Counted from the stretch's first letter, positions 10,532 through 23,225 are shown. The stretch: DNA of 64,000 nucleotides from Mesostigma viride (GCA_009746045.1 RPFO01000080.1:10107121-10171120), one strand, 5' to 3'. Numbers and translations: made by a program. Notes: generated by a model not told the origin, from the letters alone.

Positions 10532-11261
10532 AAGCTGAGAGCTGGGTGCTTAAGTCTCTGGATATCAGGCTGGGAGCTTGATTGTACATAATCCTGAGCA
10601 CACCTTGAGGGGTGAGACATGTCTCTGGTGTGGGAATGTCTGACATTGTCTCTGATGGAGAGATGTCTATCTGGGGTTTTCATCTCAGTCTGAGGTTTCC
10701 CCAGATCTGTGGTTTGTGGGCGGGGTTCGATTCCCTGGTGCCGTCTTAAGGCGGAGTTTCACGGACTGGCTGACCCATCCACCATGCTGGTGAGGTGGCG
10801 ACAGGTCCCCTGATTTTCCACGGTTGGAACGAGTATGGGAGCTTGTGTTTTGCATGTGCTTCGCGTAGATGTTGTGTCTGGTTCGATAAGGGGCAGCAGA
10901 CCGGCGCCGACTCCCGTCTGGGGGTCAGCAATGTTTTCTGATGAGCTGTTGTGGGTGATCTGTGGGGTTTCGCCTAAGGTCCTGAAGGTTGTACATACTT
11001 CTCAAGTTCTTAGCTGAACACCTATGGGCTGCCACAGTTGGCCAACCTCTTGTACATGGGTAACACAACGAGCCTCCCGTGAAGGGATAGGGACTCATTG
11101 TAATTTGTTTGTGCTCCTGAGCCAGTATGGGTGCTATGTACATATAATAAGGAATCCAAGCTGACTGTCATGCCCAGCGGGTTGTGACTTGTAGTCTGGG
11201 GAGGATATCCAGTACCCATTGTGTGTGTTTGTATGTAGACTTGTGTGAGCTGCTACAGCTC
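10532..11261 (+). other. 3' non-coding region of the Copia-like element
   Basis: About 730 bases between the pol stop and the purine tract, with no supported ORF. Confidence 0.7.
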
Positions 11262-11274
11262 AAGAAAAGAAAGG
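11262..11274 (+). promoter_or_regulatory. Polypurine tract
   Basis: AAGAAAAGAAAGG ends six bases before the right LTR. This is the place and composition of the plus-strand DNA primer. Confidence 0.65.
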
Positions 11275-11279
11275 ATTGG

Positions 11280-11976
11280 AGTTAACGCCAAGCGCATTGG
11301 CGTGATCCTGATTCGGCATATCTCTGCGATTCCAGCGGCACCGGAACGAGTTCATTCCGACAAGTATCAAGAAAGTTATGGCGTTCCGACTTCCCGGTCG
11401 CGCGCGAGCGCGAGCCGGCTGTTCTTCTAAGTCGGACGTGAATATTTGCCGACGACATATGGGGTCGACAGTAATTCCTGGGCTGACAGGAATTAGGTGC
11501 TGTACCTACGACGGTATTGGATTAATACGTCGTACGCAGGAAATAGGAACCTTAACCTGTGGTCTGTTGGTACCGCAGGCTTAGTCCTGGACTTCTAGGT
11601 GCAGATGCAATAGTCACTGTGGACTGTGCTCTGTGGTCACTGTGCCTGTATGGCAGACCTACTGTATAGGAGTCGGGCGCTGTACAGGTAGTGAATACTG
11701 TACCGGGGGTGTTATTACTGAGCAGGCCTGCTAGGCTGCTCAGGACTAGCAAGCACAGTGCACAAGTATATAAACAATAGGCCAGTGCCAAATGGGCATC
11801 TCTTGCGAGCCCGCCTCACGTGTTGTGCCTTGACTTGGCAAGCTCGTGTACAAGCCTCAAGTGTGTGAGCGCTGTAAACATTATCCGATTTAAACAAAGC
11901 TCCGTTTCCAACCATATCACACATTGCTGCATTGCAACCATATCCTTCACATTGCATGTGCTAAGAAAGCTTAACT
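11280..11976 (+). repeat. 3' LTR of Copia-like element
   Basis: It starts AGTTAACGCC and ends GAAAGCTTAACT, followed by AGTAC. It differs from the left LTR by a handful of substitutions and single-base indels. Confidence 0.92.
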
Positions 11977-12120
11977 AGTACTACTCGGGCTAAAAAAAGT
12001 AGGCGAGTACGAGTAACGAGTACTACTCAGGCTCAAAAAAAGAAGGCGAGTACGAGTACCGAGTACTACTCGGGCTCAAAAAAGTAGGCGAGTACGAGTA
12101 ACAAGTAGTACTCAGGCTCC
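11977..12120. repeat. GAGTAC satellite, right block
   Basis: The satellite resumes directly at the target duplication (AGTACTACTCGGGC...). The Copia-like element therefore inserted inside one array. Confidence 0.85.
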
Positions 12121-12251
12121 AATAAGAACTCGTGGACTTAGTATACTCGTGGACCCAACGTACCTAGTCTGCACTGCTTCATTGTCACTACATACTTGCA
12201 GCAGCACACCCTTCGTCTTGCCCTTCTTGTTCGAGGCTGGCCAGCTAGGCG

Positions 12252-13495
12252 CCCACCCGCATGCGTGTGGGGGGGGGGGGCTGGCATGCATACGTACATG
12301 CGTGGGTGGGGGGGGGGCTGGCATGCATGCGTGGGGTGGGGGGGGGGGCTGGCATGCATGCGTGGCTGTGGGGGGGGCTGGCATGCATGCGTGGCTGTGG
12401 GGGGGGCTGGCATGCATATGTGTGGGTGTGGCCGGGGGGGGGCTGGCATGCATGCGTGCATGGGTGTGGGGGGGGGCGGCATGCATACGTGGGTGTGGGT
12501 GCATGGGGGGCTGGCATGCATGCGTGGGTGTGCGGGGGGGCTGGCATGCATGCATGGAAGTGGGGGGGGGCTGGCATGCAGGCGTGGGTGTGGGGGGGGC
12601 TGGCATGCATGCGTGGGTGGGGTGGAGGGGCTGGCATGCATGCGTGGGGGGGGGGGGGCTGGCATGCATGCGTGGGTGTGGGGGGGGGCGGCATGCAGAC
12701 GTGGGTGGGTGTGCATGGGGGGCTGGCATGCATGCGTGGTGGTGGGGGGGGGGGCTGGCATGCATACGTGGGTGTAGGGGGGGGCTGGCATGCATGCGTG
12801 GGTGTGTGGGACCTCGGGCTGGCATGCATGCATGCGTGATGCGTGGGCCGGTGTAGGAGGGGGCTGACATGCATAGTGCGTGTCTACGTGTGGGGGGGGG
12901 CTGGCATGCATGCGTGGATGTGGGGGGGGGGGACTGGCATGCATGCGTGGGTGTGTGTGGGTGCTGGCATGCATGCGTGGGTGTGGGGGGGGCTGGCATG
13001 CATGCGTGGGTGTGTGGAGGGGGCTGGCATGCACGTGTGGGTGTGGGGGGGGCTGGCATGCATGCGTGGGTGTGTGGGGGGGCTGGCCTTCATGTGTGGG
13101 TGTGGGTGGAGGCTGGCATGCATGCGTGGGTGTGGGTGGAGGCTGGCATGCATGCGTGGGTGTGGGTGGAGGGCTGGAGGCTGGCATGCATGCGTGGGTG
13201 TGGGGGGGGGCTGACATGCATGCGTGTCTTAACGTGTGGGGGGGGGCTGGCATGCATGCGTGGATGTGGGGGGAGGCTGGCATGCATGCGTGGGTGTGGG
13301 GGGGGGCTGGCATGCATGCGTGTGGGGGGGGGGGAGGCTGACATGCATGCGTGGGTGTGGGGGGGGGCTGGCATGCATGCGTGGGTGTGGGAGGGGTCTG
13401 GCATGCATGCGTGGGTGTTAGGGGGGGCCGGGTCTGGCATGCATGCGTGGGTGTGGGGACCTCGGGCTGGCATGCATGCGTGGGTGTGGGCCGAG
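12252..13495. repeat. G-rich minisatellite, about 30-base unit
   Basis: Roughly 40 tandem copies of GGCTGGCATGCATGCGTGG plus GTGTGGGGGG, with variable G-run length. Because unit length varies and is not a fixed multiple of three, long frames open on both strands (HACQPPP-type and GMHAWVG-type peptides); these are artefacts. Long G-runs give G-quadruplex potential, and ATGCATGC is self-complementary. The same unit in the opposite orientation fills 52355-53720 and 56519-57869. Confidence 0.95.
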
Positions 13496-16400
13496 GGGGC
13501 GTGACCATGGTAGAAAATGTTATCTTGAGGGAGCACTCTCCATGGGAAGTGGATGCCCAGGTGGCTGTCAAGGGGGGCACAACAACAGACAGAGTGCTAT
13601 CCCCCATCACCCTAGCCCCTGCCCATACTGTGGCTACTTTGCTGGTGTCACCTTCCCTCGACAGGTCTTCTCTTCCATTACCACACGCTTGACCTTCGTT
13701 GCTTTTTCCTTGAAATTGCCATGCCACCTTCCCTGCGGCTGATCGGCTGCGCCCTCCGGCCCTGCGTGCAGTTGAACACTCACGGGGGCAATTAGTAGAG
13801 ATAGCAAAGTATTTGTTCGCACTGAACCGTTTCCATCCCATGGAAGCAGCCGCCTTAAGATTATACGAGACCTGCCACGGGCGGACGTTGACAGCGCAAA
13901 AATTCTGCAGCTTTAAGTCGCAGTTTACGCACTTGCTGCACTAGCTGGTGTGAATCGTGCGGGGCAGACCGCCATACGTGAGATCGCCATCTGAGGTGCG
14001 CCGTCGTAGGTTGTCACACGGGTAGCAATAGCGCAGGTCGCCTTCCGTCGAATTCATGATGATCTGAGCAACAAACAGTGAGCATCGGGGGGGGGGGGGG
14101 CGGCCGTGGATTTCAGGGGTTTTAGAGCTCCGACGCACCCAGTAGCAGATTTAACGAGGAAATAAACCGAACTGAAAATTTTTCGGGAAAAGCTCATGGT
14201 AACGCTAAAATAGAATTACAAAGAAGAGAATTTCGCCCCTAAATGGTCTGGCTGCCGATTTTCCGCCTAAAACTGAGTTACAGCCGACACGTCGGCCCCT
14301 TCTCGGGGGACCAAATGCCGCGAAAACTATTGAGAATTAGGAAAAGTTTAGCTGAGAAGATCGAAAGTTTATAATTTTCCTCACAGCATGGTACTAGGGT
14401 TTGCATACTTCTGACAAAGTTATAGAGGTGTTCTGGCCGGTCAAAGTACAAGGGGTCAGGGTACTTTTTCACGTACAACGTGCATTCCGGAAAACGACGA
14501 CCTGGCCATGGCGGCTTGCGCCCACGCATGGCATTTACGTTTTCGTTCGAATTTTCTGACCAAACTTAGGAAATTGATTTTATACGTCCTAAAGATCACA
14601 CAGGCCAATTTTTGGTTCGCGGGAATGCCATTTGATAGGTGTCGGCAGCGTTCTTGCTGGAAAAAACTGCGATCAGGCCGGACGATAGAAACGTTGACAG
14701 CAATACCTTTCCGGCGTATTTTAAAGGATATATTGGTTTCTTTGTACTTTTTATGATACATAGTAGTCGTAAACGTGCAAGGGTGGCCAGAAATCGCCGA
14801 ATCCAGCGACCATGCTGCACAACTTTGGTGTGCCGAAATGCGCCATTTTGCGGCCACCGCCTGGGCCAAGGTAACGCCATCCATGCCTGGTAAAGCTTCA
14901 GCATCGTTTTCCTATCGATGTTTGACGTTTATATATACGTTCTAGCTTGTGTAGCACATTCTTTTTGCATTATTCATGCTCTTTCTTGACCCTGGCCTGG
15001 CCCCTTTCAAAAACACCCTTCTTAGATGCTTCCCTCAGTCAGTTGACCTGCCACAGTGTGATGGTGATAAGTTTTAGATGCTGTATGGGTTTGAATACCT
15101 CCATATATGTTTGTTATACATTTCCCACACACATATTGCATGAGTGTGAGGCAGTTGGCTGGTCTCTGTGGCATCATCAAGCATGTAACCGGTGAGTAGA
15201 AGCTTCCCATTGTCAGCATGTGCCACCAGGTGTGCTGTCCATCACCTGGCAAGCTATAGCAGCTTAAAGGCCTAGTTTATCCTTGCTAGGGCAAGCTGAA
15301 ATAGGCTTAAAATCACTAGTTTGTTGGTGGCTGCCTCCTAGAATGCATGCCTTGCGTAGGGTATCCGTACCACGTTACCTACGTGCATGGACAAGGTGGC
15401 ACCTGCACATAGGTGCCATGTAAGGGCAGTGTGATGATGCAGTTATGTTTCCCCATCATTGTGGAAGGGAAATGTATTGTGTGGCATGGTTGGGGGCCAT
15501 ATTAGTAGGTATTAGTAGGTAGTATGCCCACTCCTACCCCCTTGGTTGCTTTTTACCAACGGTACCCCTATGGGCTGTACTGGGTGTAACTGCTGGCATA
15601 CCCACCCAAATGATGACCCCAATGGCTCAAACTGTTCAGCAACTAATTGTTTATCATCCCTGAAGTGGAACGTGCCTAGCTCTTACAACATAATTCAAAA
15701 TGCACATTCTACCAAAAATGAAAACGCTCGTCTTGACCCCCCTGACTTTGACGGCAGTTATACATGGCCTACCCTGCATATATGTAAGGTTGTGATATAC
15801 CAACCCGAAGGGCAACTCATGGACATGCTTGGCCCCCAAGGACAGCCATTGGATATGGGTGGGTTGGATGGCATCTGGTTTGCAAAATTGTGAAGTTACA
15901 GCCGATGCATCGGCAGTATTTCTGCCCATTTAGGGGTTAGGACGCGCAAACTTGAGCAGTGGTGGCTGGGCTACCGCGATGGTGTACTTTTTTGCATCTG
16001 CGGACAGCAGCCCGCACAACAAGGGTCGGCAGGCTCGTACCCACCCCCGCGCGAATATTTTTTTCAGCTTGCAGCATGCACGTCGGTAAAATAGAAAAAA
16101 AATATCATGAGCGATCGCACATCTCGGAGCATATGCAGCAAAAGTTTCCAGCGTTAATAATGCTTTAATGGCCTCCATCAAGGTCACCGCCATTAAATCA
16201 GCCGACATAGCTTTTTGGCCTCACGGGGCACCGAAATTTGGTCCGTACCATCCAGCTCAGTCGGTCACCTGTGAAGGAATTTTCTGGCCGGCGCTCCGCG
16301 GGAAAAGTTTGACGTGATGGAGCTGAAAGCCCCGGCCATGCGCAGGTACCGTAGCACAGCCATATCCTGCTCCCCGGTGAGCGCAAAGAAGGCGCGTGTT

Positions 16401-17891
16401 CGGGCACGGCCTGGCCCGGCAGAAAAGACTTTGGGGGATAGGCTGCGTCCTCGATAGCATCATCATTGGAGGCTTCCTCGCTCATGAAGTGGATCCGATT
16501 GCGGAGGGACCTGACAACCCATCTCGTCCTCGGGTTCCACGCAATGCCGCTTGGAGGGGGCGTTAATGGCTTCCTCGTCGGCCAGTGGTTGCGTTGCTGT
16601 GGCTTCCGCATCTGCAAGTAGTTGCGAAATGGTGTTGGGCGCTGTTTCCTCCCCATCTGCAGGGGGAGGGGAGGCAGATGTCTCCAGGGGATTCCGCCGT
16701 AGCTCGTAACCGGAAAAGACGAACTCTGCCTGTGCCGAGTTTTAGGATAGCTTACAAACTCTTAGGCGATGGCTGCAGAAAATTATATCAGCGTGTTCAT
16801 CTTAACAAGACGGTTCTATTGCAACCAACCCGGTGTAATTTCATGACCGGAGTCAAAAGTTATGAGCATTCTCGTATATATTGCATTCCGTCACCGGTTT
16901 CTTGCGGACATAGGGTGGAAGATTATTGTAGTCTATGGGGCCTTCCTAACTCAAGCTCCTGGCTCCTAATTACTTAGGAGGAAACGTGCTTACCGTTATA
17001 CACATTATATATCGGCCACACATCAAGGAGGCAACCAGCGCAGGCCAGAAATCGGGAGAATCTGGACCATGGCAGCTCGAGCCTGCCGCACATCGACTGA
17101 AATTAGGAGGGCGAGTTCACATGTAGAGCCCACAGCAGTCTGAAGCACAACAGAGCACAAATGCAAAGCTCTACGCGATGATTAAGGCACGGGGGATGCA
17201 TGCCCTCGCCCGTCCTTCATCGTCGCCTACTACAGGGCCAATCACCACGACGGCCGGCAGCAACGCAATATGCCAGGGAGACAAGCAAGACCGAACTCCA
17301 CACGGAGTACCTGGAAAACACAAGGTTACACGGAGCGGTCTGAGCATTCGCACATTGACCAGTTTTGCACACGCGGCAGGGCATCTTCAGTTCCTGCGTA
17401 CACGCGGGATCCCCGTGCCATTCCCAAGCTTCAGCCCTCATCTAAAACCCTATTCCATGCCCCAAGCAAGGCACGGTCGCAATTCCAAAGCGAGTGCTTT
17501 CGTTACTGACTTCTCAACTGCAGAATAGCGAGGCCGCCGAGGTGAGGCTTGAGACATGGATCTATGATACCATGGCCACAAAAGAATATCTTTCACGTGG
17601 CGGCCGACATGACATGACAGCCTCTCCCAGCCTGCGCCTGCACCGTCTGAAGCATGGAAAGGCCCAGCGCGCAATTCAGCCATCAGAACGCAAAACCAAG
17701 TGCGGAAAAATCGCGGGTTGAACATGATGCCACTGGCACATTAGAGGTTGGCCTGAAGAAGGCATCCAGTTGTATTTCAGGGCCTAGAACCCTGTCACGG
17801 GCAGATGCCACTGACAAATGCATGCAGACATATTGCAAACACGCGCGTTTCGAGGAGCTCATCGCGCTGAACAATGCCACTGAAGAACGAC
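13496..17891. other. Intergenic, no supported gene
   Basis: Only short scattered ORFs without recognisable content. There is a G13-14 run at about 14087-14100. Two self-complementary sites (GCCGACACGTCGGC at about 14283 and GCCGATGCATCGGC at about 15900) and an inverted CCCCTAAATGG pair (14236-14246, 15926-15936) hint at an old TIR element of about 1.7 kb. Confidence 0.55.
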
Positions 17892-18119
17892 GATGCCCCG
17901 CGGTGCCCACTACGGCAGAGCTAATCTGGTGGAGCACATTTCGACGAATTTGCGAAGCCAGTTTAGTTGGACAGCGTGTGAAGAGGGGACAAGATTCGAG
18001 CACAGGGTTGAAGGATTTATCTAGTTAGGGGGCACGGCATGTCAAGCTGAAGATGCCCCGCGGTGCCCACTACGGTAGAGCTAATCTGGTGGAGCACATT
18101 TCGAAGAAATTGCGAAGCC
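17892..18119. repeat. 68-base direct duplication
   Basis: The block GATGCCCCGCGGTGCCCACT...TTGCGAAGCC occurs at 17892-17959 and again at 18052-18119 with about four differences. It is a local duplication upstream of the GRF gene. Confidence 0.85.
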
Positions 18120-18160
18120 GATTGCTTGGGCATCTTCCACGATCCTGATCGTGGCCCCAC

Positions 18161-18336
18161 CACGTGATACCCCACCACGTGATGCCTCTGCTTGCATCAC
18201 GTTGCTTTGACAACTGACAAGGACAAGTCAACTGTTGTCGTGGTGGTTGTTGTTGTTGTATACGAGTACGAATTCAATACGAGTGAAAGGGTACATGTGG
18301 TGTACCTTTTCACTCTAGTATATCTTACTGACGTCA
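18161..18336. promoter_or_regulatory. Cluster of ACGT-core sites upstream of GRF
   Basis: Two palindromic G-boxes CACGTG (18161-18166, 18176-18181) and one palindromic TGACGTCA (18329-18336) lie about 1.2-1.3 kb before the GRF start codon. These are known plant bZIP/bHLH binding sequences. Function here is inference; distance and lack of transcript data limit it. Confidence 0.3.
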
Positions 18337-19493
18337 GTGACGTACAATATGTGGAAAAAAAATTTAATTTAAATGGAAAAGGTGTACCTGACGAATAATA
18401 ACCGACTCTGGGGCTGACGCCTGACACGCCTGCCTCGCTGGTGTTGGCGTCAGATGTTGAAGTCGGAACAGGTGTCTGCCCAGTGCCCACTGCCCAGTAT
18501 CTCAGAAACCTGAACGACCATCCTAGAATCTGTCGATATTTCTTCCGTCTGAGCGGTCGCGGTTTCTGGTGTTTCGAAACCACCTTGATGACGTGTTAGT
18601 TAAACTCAGACACCAGCACATCACGAGCGTCCATAACGCGGCGTGGGACAGTGAACTCAACTGAAACTGAACCGCAACAACGGCTGCTCACCTCTGACTT
18701 CGGCGCTAGACGGAATTACTAACAGCGTGGAGCGACCAATACAAGAGATAGTGTGTCTCCTGACGCTCCTCGAGCCTCAGGCCGTCTGGCGTATGCCGCA
18801 AGCAAATCCCTAAGGATCTAGTAAGGATTGATCAATGTGTACTAGAAGCATTCCTTGGAAGTTGGAACCGACAGCAGATTGCTCCGAGATCGTGCGCATT
18901 TTTAGGTAGTTGGGAAGATTTTTTGGTGACCATTCGCTGACAGGAGAGGCCAGTGACCGTCTTGGCGACACAGGCGTTGCTAGTCAGGTGCCGCAGTCGG
19001 GGACAGTCTGAACATGTGGACCTAACCGCAAGATTCCTCAAGCTTTAAAAAAAAAATTGAGTCAGGACCGCAGAAGAATACGGAATGCAGCTGTATGAGG
19101 TCACCAAGTCTTGTCAACGCAGAAAACTTGGCTGGACGTTGGGCTCGAGCGGATCCCCTGATGGAATATCCAGACATCCCACCCATTTCCGGTGCTAATA
19201 AAAAAAATGATAGCCAATGGCCGTAGGTGCAGATTCGATAGTTCGTATGAAGCGGGTAGATCCAATGCGGGTCAGCCAATCGTCAATGGCCAGAAGATGT
19301 CAGCTGGATCCACCCGGCTGATATTCTCTCAGAAAATGTTTGAACAGAAACGCGGCAGATGATGGATGCGCAGTGCGCACAGGCGAAACACATTTCACCC
19401 AATTTTGAGCAAGAACGCCCCCAGGAACAGGGTAAATTCCACTTGAATATGCATTGACAATGGCAGTGGCTTGATGTGAGCTCCATTATACGG
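18337..19493 (+). other. Probable GRF upstream region
   Basis: No ORF with recognisable content. It may hold the GRF promoter and 5'UTR. No clear TATA box is seen just before 19494. An in-frame TGA at 19455-19457 means the coding exon cannot extend further 5' without splicing. Confidence 0.4.
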
Positions 19494-22400
19494 ATGGCAG
19501 AGCCCCCTTCTCAAAGGCCTCCGAGCCCCGAAAGTGCTCCGGGCCAAACAGAGGTTCAGTCAGAGGCAGGAGAGGCCGAGGCAAAACCGTCATGGCCACA
19601 AGTTCCGTTGTTTGCGTCGCCAACGATGGTGCCTACTTTTCCTAGCACTTTACCACCTTCAGCCTATTTTCCAGCCTCGAATACTAAAGTGCCGGGTGGG
19701 GATGAGGTGACCGCATTGCGACCGCCTTTGCCCATGACGTCATCCATGATGGCGCACCTGCAGGCATGCGCCGGGCCTTTTACGGCGCAGCACGGTGGGC
19801 CAATGGGAGCCGGAAATGCGGCTCGTAGTTTGCTCACGCTCAAGCAAAGAGAGATACTCCATACGCAGATGCTCGGGTATAGCTACCTCCTCATGGGCGC
19901 GTCCGTTCCCAGCCACCTGCTGCAAGTACTGCTGGCCCAGTCGGCTTCGCCTCCCTCGGCAGCCGACGCCAGCAAGGACGGCAATGGTGACGGTACCGAC
20001 GCGTCTACCAAGGAATCCTCCAAGGGCGTCGTCAAACCGACTCGCCCGGGCACCGAGAGCAGCTCCATCACCTCGGCGGACGTGCCGGAGGGCACCAAAG
20101 ACGGTGAGGCAGACGCCGACGCCGGCGACTGTCCGGCGCAGGTTTCCGCGCCGGAGAGCAAGGACGCCCCCGGGGGCACGCTCCCGGCTCTCCCGGCGCC
20201 CTCGCTGCTTCCAGACTCGCTGGGCTACGCCCCTTTCCTAACCGGATCTGGGTACACGCACGCACTGCACGACCTGGCGCTGCGAAGGGACCCCTGGATG
20301 CTCGCGGCCGCTCACCCTGGCGCGCTCTACCCGATGTACAGCCAATTCTACGGCGTCCACCCGTTCTTCGGCGTGGCGCCCCCGGGCGCGCGCGAGTCGG
20401 TCTCGACCGGCAAGGGCAGCGGGGGGGGTGACAGCGGGCCGACTCAGCCCGGGAGCGAGTCGGAAGGGGCTGACCGGAACGGCGTCAAGCCGGAGGGTGG
20501 CTCGCAACGGGGGGAGGGGGATAAACCGGCCGGGGAGGACAAGCAGCGGGAGGGCCGGCGGAGGGTCAAGTCAACCCGTTCGCCTCGGTCGCCGGAACGA
20601 GGCGGCGGGGGTACGCGCCAGGGGGGCGGCAGGGGCGGTGGGCGCGACACAGACGGCAACGGGGAGGAATCTCCAGACGATTCCGGCCGCCGCCACGGTG
20701 GCGAGGACAACAACGGCAACAACCCTGCGGCACTGGCGGCGGGTCTGGACGGCAAGAGTGGCAGCGTGGCGCGGCGCAACGGGAGCGGCGGGGAGCCCAA
20801 CAGTGGCGCGAGTTGGAGCACGGGCGGGGGGGGCGTAGGGGGGGAGAGCTCCCACCGTAGCGCCAGCAGTGGGGGCCGGGGGAGGGATGAGGGCGGCCGT
20901 GGCGGCAGCGGTCGCAAGTCTCGTGACGGGCGCAAGCGCGAGCGTTTGCGTTCCCGTTCGCGCTCTCAAAGCCGCTCTGGTAGCAAGGACCAAGGCCGAT
21001 CGCGCTCGCGCTCCCGCTCGAGGTCGCCCCCCGCGAGGGAGGGGGCCAAGGAGCGCGGCCGTGGCGACAGCCATCGTCAGCGGCGGAGGGAACGAGAGAG
21101 GGAACGGGAGCGGAGGGGGAGGGACGGGGGCGGTGGAGAGAAGCGAGGGAGGAGGAGTGATAGGGATCGTCACAGCCGGGGGTCTTCGGACGGTGACTCC
21201 TCGGGCGATGATTATAGTGACCGGAGCGACAGGGAGGGCGGGGATGCGTCCCCCGGCCGGCCCGTCAAGCGCGAGCGGAGGTCGCCCCGGCGCGATGCGG
21301 CGGGGGATGATGCCGGTGTGGGCAACGAAAATGGGGGAAAGAATGCCACGGGCGGCGGCGGCGGCGCGGCCAATACGAACAAGTTGGATCAGCCGTCGAA
21401 CAAGGCGGCGGGCCCGATGGGTGCGGGTCTGCTGGGGCCGATTGGGGTCGACCTCAAGTGCCGGCGGACAGACGGCCGCAAGTGGCGGTGCAGCCAGGAG
21501 GCGCTCATCGGCCAGAAGTACTGCGCGGCGCACATCCACCGGGGCAGGCACCGTGTCCGCAAGGAGAACTCCACTGCCGCGCTGGCCATGTCGGCCGACG
21601 GGCACCTGGTGGACCTCATCTCCATGCTCCACGGGGGGAGGGGCGCGGGCGCGGTCGCCGCGGCCATGCACGGGGCGTCCCTGGGGGGGAAAGGGGGCCC
21701 CCTGGGCGGGCGCAGCGCGGCCGACTACCTGCTGCTTCCGGGGTCGGCGTCGCTGCTGGGGGGGGGCGGGGGGCTGGACGCTGCAGCTGCCGCTGCGGCA
21801 GGGGGTCTGTCCCCTCACCATCCCCTGAACATGCTGAACCATCACCACGCGGCGGCGGCCGCAGCGGCCGCAGGGGGTGGGTTCAAGCCGGGCGGGCTGC
21901 CGGGGTCTCCCCACCTGGGCCTGGGATCCCCTTCGATGTACCTGCTGCATCACGGGGCCGGCAGTCCGGGGGGGTACCCGCGCTCCATGGAGGAAGGGGA
22001 GGGGGGCGAGGCTGGGGCCGGGCGACTGCCAGGGTTATCGCAGGGCATGGGCGGGCCTACGCTGCACGGGGGCGCGGGGGGAGTGGGAGGGATGTTCCCA
22101 CCCGGTCCGCCACCACCACCGGGCGCGGCTCTCGGGGCGGGTTCGTATGCCCCCCCCCCAGGTGGGTACGGGGGCCAGCAGTGCAGCCACCCTGGTTGTC
22201 GGGATTGCAACCCGGTCCCCTTATCGGCGCATCATGCCATGCTTCTCCAGTCCTCGGGGGGGTATCGGTGCGGGGCCGGCGCCGGGCGGCCCCCGCTCCC
22301 TCCTGGCCACCTGTCCCCCTCAATGCACATGGGCGGTGCGCCCCACATGCACATGGGGTACCCCCCCCACCTGGGGCCCATGCCAGGGGGGCCGTTCGCC

Positions 22401-23225
22401 CTCCACCCGCACATGGGGCCGGGGGGGGCGTTATATGAGCCCCACGCGATGGGGGGGGGGTCGTCGCCACCCCCACAGCTCCTGGGCCCGCCACCTGGCG
22501 TGGGGGGGGCAGGGGGCGGCCCCATGAGTGAACGGGATCTCGCCATGTGGGGGGGCGGCCCGCCCCCGTTTATGGGGGCGCCCCCGGGGGTCTCCCCCGG
22601 CCTGGGGGGGCAGCGCTTGATCCATCCGCAATCGAGCCCGGGGGGGGGGGCGGGCCCTCAGGGTTGGCCGTCGCAGGGGGAGGGCCGGGCGCCTGGGGGC
22701 ATGGGCGGAATGGGGCCCCCGCCGGGGCCCCCGCGTAAGGGCGGGCTGGGGGGTCCCCCCGAGCCGGTCACGCATCTGCACCTGCTCCAGGGGGGGGAGG
22801 GGGGCCCTGGCCGGGCAGGTCCGGGGGGCCCGGCGCGGGGCTTGATGGTGGGGGAGGGTGAGATGGGCCAATCGACTGGTGTGGCGGCCAATCTACTGGA
22901 CAAGGTGGAACTGGGGAGGGGTGGCCCCCAGCTAGGGCCCGGCGGCCCTAATTCCGTCACCCGGATGCTCTTGGAGGGCGACCCAGCAGATCCCGGCGTT
23001 GGTGGCGGCGATGCCGGCGGAACTGGCCCTGCTGGCGAAGACCTCCCCGCGCACACTCCTTTGGGCGGGATGACGCCCCCTCACCACCGATTGAGCAATA
23101 GTAGCGGGGGGGTGGGGATCGTGGTCCCTATGGGGGGGGGCGTCCCTGTCGGTGCGCTTGCTGCTCAGATCGTGGCAGGGGGGGGGGGGCACCCGCCCGC
23201 CCCACGTCACTTAGTGCGCTCTTGA
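19494..23225 (+). CDS. GRF-like: Growth-regulating factor (QLQ + WRC) with RS domain
   Basis: GRFs are plant nuclear transcription factors; QLQ binds the GIF co-activator and WRC binds DNA. The start is the first ATG after an in-frame stop at 19455. Residues about 112-147 are QLQ, with the exact QX3LX2Q signature (KQREILHTQ) and SVPSHLLQ. Residues about 653-696 are [15 protein letters not shown]9CX10CX2H zinc ligands and basic RGRHRVRKE (nuclear signal). Between them lie about 500 disordered residues, including an Arg/Ser domain (about 480-600: [24 protein letters not shown]). The tail is Gly/Pro/His-rich. At 1243 residues it is two to three times the size of land-plant GRFs, where QLQ and WRC are close together. 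It is intronless over 3.7 kb. The stop follows a 13-base G-run, so the true C-terminus may lie downstream. Confidence 0.9.
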   Translation: MAEPPSQRPPSPESAPGQTEVQSEAGEAEAKPSWPQVPLFASPTMVPTFPSTLPPSAYFPASNTKVPGGDEVTALRPPLPMTSSMMAHLQACAGPFTAQHGGPMGAGNAARSLLTLKQREILHTQMLGYSYLLMGASVPSHLLQVLLAQSASPPSAADASKDGNGDGTDASTKESSKGVVKPTRPGTESSSITSADVPEGTKDGEADADAGDCPAQVSAPESKDAPGGTLPALPAPSLLPDSLGYAPFLTGSGYTHALHDLALRRDPWMLAAAHPGALYPMYSQFYGVHPFFGVAPPGARESVSTGKGSGGGDSGPTQPGSESEGADRNGVKPEGGSQRGEGDKPAGEDKQREGRRRVKSTRSPRSPERGGGGTRQGGGRGGGRDTDGNGEESPDDSGRRHGGEDNNGNNPAALAAGLDGKSGSVARRNGSGGEPNSGASWSTGGGGVGGESSHRSASSGGRGRDEGGRGGSGRKSRDGRKRERLRSRSRSQSRSGSKDQGRSRSRSRSRSPPAREGAKERGRGDSHRQRRRERERERERRGRDGGGGEKRGRRSDRDRHSRGSSDGDSSGDDYSDRSDREGGDASPGRPVKRERRSPRRDAAGDDAGVGNENGGKNATGGGGGAANTNKLDQPSNKAAGPMGAGLLGPIGVDLKCRRTDGRKWRCSQEALIGQKYCAAHIHRGRHRVRKENSTAALAMSADGHLVDLISMLHGGRGAGAVAAAMHGASLGGKGGPLGGRSAADYLLLPGSASLLGGGGGLDAAAAAAAGGLSPHHPLNMLNHHHAAAAAAAAGGGFKPGGLPGSPHLGLGSPSMYLLHHGAGSPGGYPRSMEEGEGGEAGAGRLPGLSQGMGGPTLHGGAGGVGGMFPPGPPPPPGAALGAGSYAPPPGGYGGQQCSHPGCRDCNPVPLSAHHAMLLQSSGGYRCGAGAGRPPLPPGHLSPSMHMGGAPHMHMGYPPHLGPMPGGPFALHPHMGPGGALYEPHAMGGGSSPPPQLLGPPPGVGGAGGGPMSERDLAMWGGGPPPFMGAPPGVSPGLGGQRLIHPQSSPGGGAGPQGWPSQGEGRAPGGMGGMGPPPGPPRKGGLGGPPEPVTHLHLLQGGEGGPGRAGPGGPARGLMVGEGEMGQSTGVAANLLDKVELGRGGPQLGPGGPNSVTRMLLEGDPADPGVGGGDAGGTGPAGEDLPAHTPLGGMTPPHHRLSNSSGGVGIVVPMGGGVPVGALAAQIVAGGGGHPPAPRHLVRS

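Larger units (their letters stand above)
3948..11976 (+). mobile_element. Complete Ty1/Copia-like LTR retrotransposon
   Basis: Two direct repeats of 695 and 697 bases bound the element, with a matching AGTAC target duplication. The internal region holds an upstream ORF (4736-5652), gag (5755-6940) and pol (6941-10531), then about 750 non-coding bases and a purine-rich tract before the right LTR. The reverse transcriptase and RNase H have Copia-type spacing. I count about ten differences between the LTRs by eye, so it is a recent insertion. Odd points: LTR ends are AG...CT instead of TG...CA, no TGG-type primer-binding site follows the left LTR, the domain order is unusual, and gag is frameshifted. 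Confidence 0.93.

Noticed and set aside
10715-10750. tRNA-like T-arm (CGGGG-TTCGATT-CCCTG)
   Set aside because: A T-arm can fold, but no matching acceptor, D-arm or anticodon arm is found upstream; it lies in the Copia-like 3' non-coding region.
12252-13495. CRISPR-like regular repeats
   Set aside because: Units are contiguous with no unique spacers and the genome is eukaryotic.
12138-13841. Long minus-strand ORF (567 codons) of HACQPPP-type repeats
   Set aside because: All frames on both strands are open through the minisatellite because the unit lacks stops; the same holds at 52355-53720 and 56519-57869. No sign of a real protein.
18192-18398. Short ORF with a Val run
   Set aside because: The Val run comes from a GTTGTT microsatellite; no other coding evidence.
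20571-21953. 460-codon minus-strand ORF inside GRF
   Set aside because: Antisense shadow of a GC-rich, stop-poor coding sequence; no recognisable content.
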